A DNA stretch of 64,000 nt from Tetmemena sp. SeJ-2015 (taxonomy: Eukaryota; Ciliophora; Spirotrichea; Sporadotrichida; Oxytrichidae): assembly GCA_027382625.1 (NCBI GenBank), contig JAJKFJ010022813.1, forward strand, positions 1-64,000, read 5' to 3'. The notes beneath the pieces are model-generated. The model was not told where the DNA came from, did not search any database, and saw nothing but the letters and a program-made list of their open reading frames with translations. A program made the position numbers and the translations under genes. Positions 21,801-34,700 of the stretch are shown here, one piece after another. The first letter of the stretch is position 1. The number at the start of each line of letters is the position of its first letter.

Positions 21801-24800
21801 TCAACAAATGATAATGATCAATCTTTAATAACACTGACACATCTTTATAATTTTAGCTAAAATATATATTTTATTAACAAATGAGACAGGTGGGGAAAAT
21901 GGATAAGTAGATAGCGGATAAGTATCTACTGGAGGTAGCTCCAATTCCTAAATAAAGTACTACTCTCCCTCTGCTTATATCAGCAGCATAAATGCTCTGG
22001 GAGAAGTGGTGGTTAAATTTAATGAAACTCTAAGAGCAATCAGTGTAAAAGATCAATCTATTCATTAAATTTACATTTCATATCTATTGGAAACATTATA
22101 ACCAAAAAGGTTTTAGTTCTCACTGTATAATAATATATCAGAAAAATCAATTAAACAAAGATTTGATAATTAGGAATAAAGGATCATATTTTTAAACTAA
22201 AAATAAAATTCAAAATCTTGAAAAATTTAGGTTTTAATATGAAATTAAACTTTTTCCAAGCTGGTTTATAAATTATGAGTTTACTTAAAATATATATTTA
22301 ATGAAATTATAGTATATTTAATGAATTCAAAAACTTGCAATTTATTATAGCAGCGTAAAGTAGATAGAGCTAAGATGATCTGAATTTCACATGGATGGCC
22401 ACAGAACTATATGCAACACTCTAAAACTTAAATTGACATTTTCAAATCCACTCGCCGTCTCATTTCCAGTAAGGAATGCCTCACTCTAAAATTTTGATTT
22501 AGAGATAGAATTATTTGAGAATCTCATTTCAAGATCCTTCTAAATTTGTTAAAAATTGCACTTGATATTTAAAGTATGTTGGATTGAGCAGTAGTTTGAG
22601 TATTCCAAGGCGATCTGTTATTCAGAGATACATCCCAAAATAAATGGGCTCAGATGGTAAAATTAGGAACATTATCATTCCTTTACAGGACTGAGTGCTG
22701 CTTTAAGCGGTAATAAAAATGGTATTTCGGGATCAGTTACTGGAGTTTCAGCAGGTAGCTTCGCTCTTAATTTGGTGATTTTATAAAATCATACCTTAAA
22801 TATAGTAAATGATGTAAGTTGGGTAAAATAGACTTATTTTTGTGTAGGTCTACGAGTTTGCAATACCTGTGGGGTATGATCAATGCGCAATAAATCATCC
22901 TACACTTTCCTCTCTTCACTCTTATTAAAATATGGATCATGCTAAATTGTATTTACTTCTTCACTCTTAATTTTCCTTCTAATGCTTTGATCTTCTTCCA
23001 AGAAATATTCTCGTTTACAAGTTTCAATCTATACCTGCTGATACTATAATTCAAAATATGTTCTCATTTTAGAACGATAATGCACTTAATGATAACTTTG
23101 ATAACTATGATATCTTTCAAACTTTCCTATATCCTATAATCAGACTTAACTCTGATCAAGCTACCAGTCGAAGTACATGATTGCAAATCTGAGTTCAATC
23201 TTCGTAATGGGACTCATAATTATAGTTGTTTATGCTTTATTTGGATTGTTAATTCAGCTTAGGGTAAATAGAATCAAGAGTTAAATCTTAATTGACAGTA
23301 AAATATTTTTGTTTAGAGATTAGAGAAGATATTTGATAAGCTTAGATAAATGCTCTTCTTCAATTTGAAAATAAACTTTCTCATTTTAAATGATAATATT
23401 TGATCCTGCGCTATTTTTTCGAAGGCTATATCGAGTTTTGCATTAATTTATTGATAAACATTAAACTGGTAAGTCCTCACTCCCTTTCTTTACATTAAAA
23501 ATAGGGTGACTGGAACAATTACGGCTCAGTTATTTCTGGAATCTTCTTACATTATGCTTTTGGTATCTCTGTGGTTTCCTTTATTTATGTTCTTCAAACT
23601 CAAAAGAAATATGCGCCTCATCGGAAACGAGATCTTTGATAAAAAATTTGACTCCCTTTATGAAAGTATTGACCTGCAAAGAAATTTCAGCAGTATCAAT
23701 TATAAAATTGTTTTCCTCGTAAGGAGAATCATCCTCGCTATCATTCATAAGAATTATCATTTTAAAAGCAAATAGTTATGTAGTTTAAATTGCTGTAATT
23801 TTCACTGAGTACCCTTTCTCTCAGATTCAGACTCAAATATTTTCCTCTGTCTTCGTGTTATGCTTCTTGGCATATCAGAACCCTCTGAAAGAAGTTGCAG
23901 CGTTTAGAATAGAAATAATGAACGAGGTTTGTATTCTGATAATAAGTTACAGTTTGATATTGTTCTCCGATTTTATGCCTGACGATCCTACACTGCAGTA
24001 TTAGATAGGTTGGTTTGTTATCCTCACAACATTAGTGAACATTCACTAAATATTTGTATAAAAATTAAAATTCAGATTTAGATCTCTATTGTGATAAATA
24101 TGGGTTTTATGCTGGCGAGGACAATATTCGAAATTAAGGCTTTAATCAAGCAGTTTTAATTTCCTAGTCATCATTTACTATTAATTTAAGTTCCTTGAGA
24201 AGAGAAAGAAGAAAGTTAAAAGCAAAAATTAGGCTAAATTTAAAGATAATCAAGAATCAGAAGTGGACATTCTTTGAAAAGCCAAATACCTTTTAAAATC
24301 TCTAGTTGCACCAAGCAATCAAATTAGTTTAATATTTAATGTTAGAAGGCAGAGTTTAGGAAACTTTGCATTCTAGATTGCCCCCTCATAACATAAGGAA
24401 GCATAACATGAAAGACACATTTCTTACAGTAGATTTAACAGAAAATTTTGAAAATGATTTCAACATAAGTTCTTAACGCGATTACTTTATCCGCAACTAG
24501 GCATAGATTCAGTCTCGAATTTAATTATACTTTATGCCAAAAGATATTTTTAATTAATCGAAAGAGAAAGAATTCAAGGCAAATAAATCGAAAGTCCAAG
24601 AAATTGAATTTAGGAAGAGTTTATTTTTCATACTTTGATATGAGTGGATCACATGGCACAGGAAAGTTTACAATAAGAGTAAAACTTCGAATCATAATTG
24701 GATGAGCAGAAAAACTTTGAAAAGTTTTATGTTGAACCTTATTAGCCTTTCATTCACTTATATTTTATAATAAACTCACTTATCTTCAGACATACCTTCC

Positions 24801-25492
24801 AATCTGGGCTCAAATTATATAAATTTAAACGATCTAGAAATATTAACTTCTATATATGTTTATATATTAAATTATCCGTCAAGCATGGTTCCAGCTTTTG
24901 AAAATTTAGGAACTCTAAGTGTGAGAGAGCGGTCTATGTCTTTGATGATCTAACCTATTATGACTAGTCCTTTAAGAAAGGACACACTGAAGCAATTCTC
25001 CAATGTCTATTGGAATGAAGTTGCAGATGCTCTGTCTCCGCACTCTAAAAGTAGAAGAAAGCATATCTAGAAAATACCAAAACGTAAACCTGCTTAGGCT
25101 GACGAACAAGAAATTAAAATTGATGATGAATCTCTCCATTCTAACAACCAATCTTAGTCTAATTATCAAGAGTTTTAATTTTCTATTTTAAGTCTAGCAA
25201 AGCCAAGAAAATTGGAAACTAGCCAGAGGAAGAACCCATTCTTTTTCAAATGTAACTTTTTCTTCCCATAGATGTTATGACAAAGATCAGAGAGTAAGTT
25301 ATGAAAGACTTGTGGCAGAAAGAAAAGGCCTCTCAGTTTTCGATAAGCTAAGAAGTTCAAATGTTTTAAGAAAAACAGGAGAAAACCTCCACTTTAAATA
25401 ATGAGAAGACTCGATCCGACTACTCCAAACTTAAAATAATATCATTTAAGTCTTCAAAGTAAGTTCAAAAAAAAGAAATTGACTTTCTTTGA
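18874..25492 (+). CDS. Gene B: large cadherin-like membrane protein with Thr-rich stalk (paralogue of gene A)
   Basis: The 5' end is provisional: ATG 18874 opens 41 codons, and further coding-like blocks lie at 19060-19430. Firm blocks follow: TCNSGASVNVDTAENYFYCD (19470-19560), SDAKINIFATAAINIQISF (about 19605-19665), a Thr tract (20400-20690), a Cadg-like domain starting NTAPYFTSGLSSVQVTQD (20820-21040), YISSINALGEVVVKFNETL (21975-22040), KLTFSNPLAVSFPVRN (22430-22480), the membrane region 22660-24170 and the tail 24885-25492 ending at TGA 25490-25492. TAA/TAG as Gln are frequent. Frames change between blocks, so introns or eliminated sequences remain unplaced. No premature TGA was seen in the blocks shared with gene A, so B looks healthier. 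It is convergent with gene 2, 214 bp away. Confidence 0.75.
20395..20730 (+). repeat. Thr-rich low-complexity tract in gene B
   Basis: ACN codons repeat for about 90 residues, mostly Thr with scattered Ser, then Pro-Thr (TPTPTTTVLSTI) after an in-frame TAA read as Gln. The codon third base varies (ACA, ACC, ACG, ACT), so the tract is conserved as protein rather than as a simple DNA repeat. A mucin-like O-glycosylated stalk is a reasonable inference. The long Val-rich ORF on the opposite strand is only its shadow. Confidence 0.8.
21045..21210 (+). mobile_element. TBE relic inside gene B
   Basis: It begins AAAACCCCAAAACCCT followed by TATAATATGATAAGAAAGTG, the TBE terminal repeat, and continues with CTGAGTGTTAGGTTTCAT, which matches the minus strand of TBE 5185-5220. 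Alignment with the TBE's right end fades beyond about 21210. The other end of the element is missing, so this is a deleted solo end. It sits directly after the Cadg-like block ending QISITL, and its right border could extend to about 21350. Confidence 0.8.
25171..25190 (+). other. Probable 20-nt internal eliminated sequence in gene B
   Basis: AG repeats at the borders (25171-25172 and 25191-25192). Removing 20 nt joins NYQE to SSKAKKIGNQPEEEP in frame, exactly parallel to the 14-nt site at 6807-6820 in gene A. The sequence is purely T/A-rich and has no GT-AG arrangement that would keep frame. Confidence 0.55.
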
Positions 25493-25706
25493 GATTAAGG
25501 TATATGAAATATTAGTAAATCTTATTTATGAAAGACCCAATTCATCAAATATAAAGAATAAATTAGACAGTATCAACAATATATTTATCAATAGATGAGC
25601 TTTAATTTTTTAATATGCGATAAAATATTTTAAAGTATGGTTCATAGATTCGCGATTATAAATTGAAGAAATTAATATCAAATAAATCGAATGATACCTC
25701 TATTAA

Positions 25707-28700
25707 TCAATATAAAATTTCTTCTTAAATTTCTTCTAGAAATAGTTTCCTATTTCGATGTTTTCCTTTAAATTATTAGATCTTATTTATCTGATTTTCA
25801 TCTTATATATAAAACAAAAAGTTATCTTATCCCAATACTGGTGATGAGCTAAGAGGCTTTTGGAATATTTCACTTTTACTTAAATCTTTACTTTAGTTTT
25901 GATTTAAATTGTTCTAGGAAATTTAAGTTCGTTGTTCGATGTTATTGAAACTTATTCTGTGCTAGTTGTTTAAATTAAACTGAGAAGAAAAAACTTATGT
26001 ATTATATTGATACTGACCTTCACATATTTATTTTTATTTTAATTACAAATCTAGACCTATAGTGAACCCAGGGAGTTCGTTTACATTCATCGAGTATTTA
26101 CGAGGAGCAAAAGCTTTTGTCTCTTCATTATATTATTAACCCAATTTCCGTAAAGGAGATTGAACTGAATTCAAATTGTTTGAACTTATCTTCCTAATGT
26201 GAGGCATTTTATTCAATTAAAAATTAAACTATACTTATTAATTTTAATTCCTGTTTGAATCGAAGCCTAAATTATTTTTCAATATGAGTTTTTTATCTAT
26301 TGTAATAGGGTCGTCAACATCCTCTAGTTAAACAGTGCTCTTAGATGTTTGCCTATTGCTGACCCAAGGTTTCACAATTATAGAACTTTGCAGAATTTAT
26401 GAATTCTCAGAAATTAAATCGTTCGATGTAGATTATTTATTTAAAAAAAACATTTTTAGGTTTTAATTTTTTTATTTTATCATGAATATTTTTAAAAATT
26501 ATTTGATTAAATGTTTGATAGCTATCGAATGATGTTTCTTGGTAAGATTATTGAGCAGATATTTGCTAGGCTGAAGTAGTTTTATCTTGCTAATGATATA
26601 TTTTATGCTTTATATTTTTGGGCATTGCCTTTCTTCTAAAATTTTATTTTAATTTCATTTTATCCTTTACGAATAATTAATTTTTGCTCATCCTCCTTTT
26701 TTTTACATCAATTTTCAAAAAGGATAAATAGAATTTAAAAAAAATGTTAATTTTCTTTTGAAAATTGGTTTCTGCAGTGATTTCTACATCCTTATCTAAA
26801 ATTTCAAGTTCATTTTATGCTATTTCAATTTTCTTAGCTTTTTTTTCGCGAATTTTCTAAATAGAAGTCCACACTAAACTGACTTGGTATGATAAAAACA
26901 TGACCAAGTTCATTGATATTCCAATGAGTATCAAAATAATTACCCACAGACCTATGTTACTAGAAGATTCATAATCAACTATATAAATAAATAATTATTT
27001 TATATCCTCTTGAAAGGAAAACAAGCTCAAATAAGTGAGAAGTAATATTGCTTCGTTGAACAGCTCTATTCTAAGATCTCTGTACCTTAAATACGGCTTG
27101 CTTATCATAGTTTTAATAGATTTAATTTATAAAAAAGTTTGTATGAAATTTACTAAACTCATCAACTGGCAAATCATTATTTAGAAGTAGCTATGATCTT
27201 TCCATAAATTTAATTATATAGTTGTTTAATTGATCTTTGAGAGACACAACACACCCTGCAAATAGAGCTCTTCTCATGCAGAATATTAAAAACTGTATCA
27301 AACTACTCTTCTGATTGTATCTGAAATTACTGTAAAGAGCGCCATATCTTGTTGTGAATTCAGGCAAAGCCAGTTTTTTATCGTTATAGATTAGGAACAG
27401 AGAAGCTATTATCGGAAATATTACAAGAGCTGACATTTAAACTATCACAAAAAATGCAAAACAAAAATAAAATATATTATTAAATGCCTTTGTAGCACTC
27501 TAAGTCTATAGGAAACATAAATAAATGAGCAAACAATTACTTCATCATATTAAGTGATTGCATTAAGGAAAAGCTTGAGAAAAGTTTTTGACATGTAGGT
27601 TATCAAGCTCGCCCACATTAATTTATTCTGAATAAGTTTCAAACCCTTTTTGAAACTAAAACATAGAACTTAATTAAACCTTACATATTATGCTTTTTGT
27701 TTAATTTCATCAATAGAGATACCATAATCACAATTATTAGCAGGAATCCTAAAATGAAGCCTATCTTTATCAAATTTTTATGGTAATTACTGCTTGAATA
27801 GCTTATTAGAGTTAATCTAAACTTATCTAATTTCGTTTTAAAAGATATCAAAAGCTTAATTGTTAGATTTCATTATAGAAGTAGATTAATTTGCTATGCT
27901 ATATAAAAAATCTGTAACTTCTTTGGGAATTAGATCCATATTTGAAATATCAATGATAGATTGTAAACATGTTTTCAAGTTGTAGGGCAGTTATAGATTA
28001 AGTAAAGGAATGTGAGTAATGAGTTGCATCATATTTATCAAACTCCATATGTATCTCAGGGATAAACCCATTACAAGAGAAATCGCTAAGTTTATTACAA
28101 TCCCTACAGCCAAAGTCTGACTCATAAGGTTGAATACAGCCTGCATACTTTTTGACGAAGCTTTAATCTAATTAAGCTGCAAATATATTTACTATCATCG
28201 GTAGCTTGAGGAGGAATTGAAATTGAAATTTTTAATCCAACTTTCACTTTGTAGTCAATTGATTAGAAAAACCTGTTTCTTAGAAAAGTTATCTAAACTT
28301 TATCATATATCTAAAATATTAAGGAAAGTAGATACTCTTACGTTATCTGCTGAGATCTCATTGCGATTTTGAAATTGAATTTTTATTTTCATTTAGTCTC
28401 CCTCATATTCTATTATTTCTATACTTTGAACGCTTGAATTCTTTTCTTCAAAGTAAGTAGCTATATTTGCAAATCATATGATACATTACTATATAAGCTT
28501 TAATCTGGCACAAGTAATTGTTTAGGGAAATTAATCTTGAGTTAACCTATACGATTTTAATACGAATAAGAATATTTTACCTGATGAGTCTATTGAAGAA
28601 ATTTGAGGATTGCAAGTTTCTTCTCTTGGACATGCTGGAGAGTTATAATATTCTGTTTAGAGAATAGATAGCGCGGATTTTTTAATCGATAAAAGTTGCA

Positions 28701-31700
28701 TTGTTTATTTTTCTTTTACGACTAAGACCACAGGATATTTGTCTTGATATTGGTAATCTATTTCTGGAGGCTCAAAAGAAATGATTTAAGTATCATTGTC
28801 AAGAGTAACCCAATTAAAGCCAAATGTTTGCTTGTCTATTTCATTAAATCTTTAATAAATAATTTCTAGATCGTAATTTTGGAAGCATGGAGGAAGGAAA
28901 TACTCAGTTTTATAACCCTCTCGAGCTTAAAAATCTTGGAGTATGCATTTTAAAGAATCAGCTGCCAAATTAAGTACCACTAATTTAAAAGTAAAATAAT
29001 AAAATTTAAAAATCCACAATCTGATTAATTGAAAGATTAATTTTTAGATTGCCCACTAGCTATTTAGATGAGTCGAAAGCGCGCATATATATTATATAGG
29101 TTCCTGTATCTTTTTCGTCGTTAGTGTAAACAATTATTTACTAAGTTACAGAATCAGCTGAAATGAAGGCTGGAATTAAAAATATTACTATAATAATATA
29201 TTTGCCAAATAAAAGTAGCAATCATCAAAATTCTGAGTAATTAAAGATTGAAAATTCAATTTTTAAGTTTCTCTCGAAGATGTCTGGTAAAAAAATAATT
29301 TTGGCGTAAGTTTTGGGCATTATATTTTTTAAGGTCCCAATCAATAAATAAATCTTTCAAGAGACTTCCTTACTTCTTGGCAGTGAAATTTTCATTAACT
29401 TATATAAGCTATCGAGCAAACACTTTTTAATTAAAACAGAATAATCAAAATTCTGTTTTAACTAAGGCTTCATGGCTTTACCTGATTCCGCTATAGTCTA
29501 TCTTAGACCGTCATGAAGAGCTGCTTGAAGAAGCGTATAAATTTGAAGCCAAGTTTTACATAAAAAATAAACAAAAGTTTATATTTAAATTTAATGTTTA
29601 TGATTTTCAAAAGTTTGCTATCGCATTAAATGTATTGAGTAAAATAATTTAAGATTTTCTCTCTAAATCTCATGTATAATTGGTTGGCTTTAATCTTCAG
29701 TTACGAATTCTAAATAGTTATTTAAGTTTGAAAATGTATTGCATGGACAAGCTGGTGTTTAAAAGTATTGAGAGAGATCTCGAAAAAGAATACTATCCCT
29801 AATATAGGTGAAATTTTTAATAGAAAAAAGTATTAAATTAGGATTTAAAATAAAATGCAAAGTTATCTCGGCAGTTTAATTGTCCCCAATTTAAATAATT
29901 CTAAGACTATTTGATAGAGCATGAAATTCTAAGGACTTTATATCCTTGCAACTTTTGTGTGGAAGCTCTTAATCAAGAGTTAAAAGAAATACAAGGTATG
30001 CCGAATCTGATATTTGGATTTTAGAGCACTCCACGCGCCATACCCCCCAACAGAGATGATCTATAAAGAATCTTCAAGAATGAAATCATCCTAGAATAAT
30101 GCAAGCTATCAAGCAAGCTGTATCTTAAGGGTTGAATCTCACAATTTAACTGACACCATTTTATAAACTACAACTTATTATTTTAAACAAAATCAGATTT
30201 TAATTAAATTTTATACTATATTATACTCCAAATCGAGCTAAGACAATGTAAATTCGACTTAATACAAATCACAGGAAGCAAAAATATAGAAATAGTATAA
30301 TCCTCTCTATTCATTAATTTATATTTTAGAGAATTACTATTCTCAAATTTAAATGCGCATTTATATAGCAATACCAAGCTTTATAAAATTAAATAGCATT
30401 TAATTTAAATGAAGCAAAAGATTATTGAATAAAATAAAAATAAATCATGTTTTATACTTTAATATACTTTTCAATAAGTAATATAAATTCAATAAAACAT
30501 TTATCTTTTATTCCTAAATTTTTTGAATAAAAAGTAAAATAAAAGAAACTATAGAAGCTTAAAAAATCTGTTCTGAGAATATCATTTCCATTATTTTTAT
30601 TTGCAATATTTTATTAAAATATTAATTCTCTGCAGATAATTGTAGAGAGGTAAAAAATAAAAAAATCTATACTTTCATACATCGTCTAAATTAGAATTAT
30701 ATTATTACAATTTTCTTTTAATTTATTCATAATAATTTTACTTTTATTAAAATTATTTGTTCCATTTAATTCTAACTATAATATAACACAGATTTAAGAA
30801 AAAAATAAGATTTTTAAAATTCTACAATAACAGCAATTAATTAAATTACTTGATTCGAAATATTTTAAACATTAAAGACTTTGACTATTCAGAAGAAAGA
30901 ATACCAATTACATAAAGCATATTTAAATATAGGTTGTGAATTACTCTAAAAATATATCTTATTAGTTGAGATATGCTTTTAACTTCAATTATTTGTTTGT
31001 TTTAAATCAGATAAAAGCACGGGAAAGAAACTATTAAACTCTTAGATGCATTCATTTAGAGACGCAGAAAACAATTAGCTATAAATCTATTATTTTAATA
31101 TCATATACTTTATTTAACTCTTCTAATAGATTATGAGATTTGCTTTCCATTCGCAGCTGTCTGTATCGAAATCAAAAAAGTCTATTACAAAAGCCACATG
31201 AGATAAAAACTCCTATATTAAATTTATTTTTAGTAGCATTCAAATCATATCCTTCTAAGTAATGATCATAAACCTTTTAGGTGGATGGAAATAATTTGTA
31301 TATCATATTTTTATTCAATTAAAACGAAGGGTTTCGTAAAATTTTAAATAGAAAAAAATATCTTCTCTAAAAAGAAATAAATATAATTAGCTGATATATT
31401 ATAACAAAAATCTATTAATGTTTCAAATGACCCTTAAATATTAGGCATTATTTTCAATTCCAAGTTAATAATTCATAATTGAATAACACAATGCTCCATT
31501 GAAATGAGAATTATAATTTGGATCGTCCGAAATTTCAAAAGGAAGGCGAGCTATGATCACCTAAAATTTTATAATAAAATTAATACCTTGTTCTGTGGAA
31601 ATTTTGCTTGATTTGGTGCCTGAGGAATTAGGTATACTGTTTAATTTTGGAGATGATAGTCCTACTATAAGGCTTAACACACTCGCTCCACTTAATAGTT

Positions 31701-34700
31701 ATAGAGAGGTAAGACTTCACTCATGCTCCCAAGACTCTGGGGATATGTGTTATAATTCTTATCCACTAAATCATATTATAATGCCTAATTGGATATTAGG
31801 TCTGTTGTGAATTGCAAATAAAATGTGACGGTGGATTAAATTTATATATATTTTTTAATTAATTATTAAAAATTAAAATACAACAGCAGAATTGAAGGCA
31901 TACTGTGGCTTTTATATTTTAATTACCTGATGATTTACCTGCGCTACCTCTTATCATAAGAATTTATCTTATGCAGCCTTTATAGTTATAAGTAACAATC
32001 ATTTTTACACTAATCAATATGATATAATCACAACCAAAATTATATTAGCCTCTAAAAATTTTCCACGAAAGTAGATAGAGATTTGGAAAATCTTCAGCTA
32101 ATCTGTTATCTTAATTGATTCGCGGTATTAAAATACGGCTTAGAATTAAGAGGGATACTAATCACCTTATTCATACAAAAGAAAGTGCACAGCCAACTTT
32201 GCCAGAGCGATTTGGACCTCTTTAAATCTAAAACCGTTTTCAGGACACAACCTCCTACTGAAGGATTAATAAAGCATCTTCTATGGTGGTACATTTTGAG
32301 CAAGGTTATTCAGAAATTAAGAGCTGATCACCAAGCAAAATTTTGTTCTTTATCAGAACTCCTAGTTTTATATTTCTAATTTTATTAAATCTTATTTTAA
32401 ATTAATGGTCACCTCCTAGAATCGTATTGCAAACGATAAACAATCAGAAGTAATTAGTTATTATGTAGAATTTTTTTCATTTTAAAAACTAAATTTATGA
32501 CAAATTCAAACCTCTGCAAAATTTTAGGAAAAATAATTTTAGTAACTAGTTGAAACTTTAATAAATTGACATTTAAAATATGAAAATTACTTAAAATTAT
32601 TAACTTTTGCGATTTTATGCCAGTTTATGATTTGAATACAATGTGTAGTTTAAATTAGAATGAATATTTTCTTTTATTATCTCAAAAGTGATACTCTAAG
32701 ATGAAAATTGACTCAATATTCCATTTATTTAATAAAACTTTTCAAAATTTCATGTAAGTAAAAAAAATTAATATCAGCGGTGTCACTTTAACTCAATAAT
32801 TATAGGGAAATAAAATAAAAATTTTCAAATTCTATCTATATAGCTTAATAATTATTTATATTTTAGAAAATTAACACTACTATCTTTTCAAAGCTATTTA
32901 AATTTATAGTTACTAATATATTATAATAAAATAACTGCTATTTTCAGATCTATGTGTGAGATTTAGGTTTATTAAATTCAGATTCGATTTTAAATTTGTA
33001 ATATATTTGACATATTAATTTTAAAGGACTGTTATCAACGATAAAGATCTTAGATAGATAATCATATAGTCCGTTTTTGTAGACGCAATCCAATTAATTT
33101 TAGAAATAACCCCAAAATAACTGAAAATTAGGGTTTCCTCTGTCTTTTTATTTTTAAATACCAAATTTATCTTAGATTGTGAAATATATAATATTTATTT
33201 GCTTAAAATTGTTAAAAATAAAAATATCTTTTAATAAAAAGAGTTTAAATTAATTTAAATTATAATGGTTGAGCCAGTTAAGTGTGTAATTTAAATAATA
33301 ATAAAAAAACATTCGTTTTCTTAAATTTAAGAACTTTTAATACGAATTTGTGGGAGGATAGTAAGAGTTAAAAGGGCAATAAAAGTTCTAATTAAAAATG
33401 ACAAATGAGGAAGAAGATAAGTGCGCAAAGAATATCTCGCTTGCTGTGAGATGCAGAGGCGATGATTAAACAAGAAAATCATATTTAATTTTAAAAAGCT
33501 ATCGAACAAGCTGCAGATCAGGGGGTGAATTCTGTGATTTCAATGGACAAATTTGCAACTCTTCATTTATTATTTTTAAACCCAAACATCGATTTATTAA
33601 AATTCCTACTATAATTTAACAAAATGTATTAAAGTGAGAAAGAGTTTTACATCAAAGTTGTTAAAAAAAATATTTTAGTTGTAATTAAAATTTATTTATC
33701 ATTATTTTTTCAACTTATATTTACTGTGATTCATCATACTTTATGTAAAAATGAAAATTTTTTTCTTAATTATAGACTCAATTTGAATATATATTTAAGA
33801 GTAAGCTTGGTGCTTCTGGGATGGAAATTAAGTTAGAGAATTAATATATTAAGTGAAATTTATAGGCTGTAGAATTTAAATGGTGGATCAAGTCATTAAA
33901 TTGTGCAATGCCTCAAAATCAAATCTTTAGTAGCCACCAGAAATCCTGAGGAAGGATGCCTGCTATACTCAGTTTTTGGCTATGGTGGTATTTAATATTT
34001 CACTTGGGTTCAACTAAACTCTTGAAAATTAAAAAAAAATTTAGGGGATAAGTTATTGTTCGTTCCTTCATCTAGTCTGATATTTCAGCTTCAAGGATTC
34101 TTTTTGCACTGATAAAGCTCTTAAATCGATAACTTAAGACATATTTTTTTCTGTAGTAAAATAAGATTGTTTTAGCATGTTGAAACTGCTTCAAATGTGA
34201 TCAAATGCTTAAGCTTGATGAGTCACTTTGATCTTGAAGGTCTTTTGTTCTATTTTAGATTATTTTAGTATCTTATTTCAAAAACTAATTTAAAGACGTT
34301 TTACTAGCCTCTTATTTCCCATTTCTGATATCAATTTTAGACTTACTCGACGTCATTTATTAATATTCAACCCATAATGTCAAAATAAATGTTTATTTTA
34401 CTTTAAATTTATTTAAATTAAGAAAATATAGTAAAAAAGTCGATAAATATAGGTCGTTCTCAATAAAGTATTAAAATCTTAGTATCACTATCACTCTAGA
34501 AAGGAAGGTAAATTATCAACAACCTTTTTTTCTTCATGTGTGTGATTATTTTTTTAGAAAAATGATTTCTAATAAGTTTAAAAATAACCAATTGTTTTAT
34601 CTAAAATATTATAATTAGTAAAAAAAATTTTGATTTATGAACCTAAAAAATATTTACTTTAAGTTGCTTGAAAATTGAGAAACCAAATAGAGCTATTATA

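Noticed and set aside
31595..31810. 71-residue plus-strand ORF
   Set aside because: The minus strand is open over the same stretch with TAA/TAG as Gln and fits gene 2; the plus ORF is a shadow.
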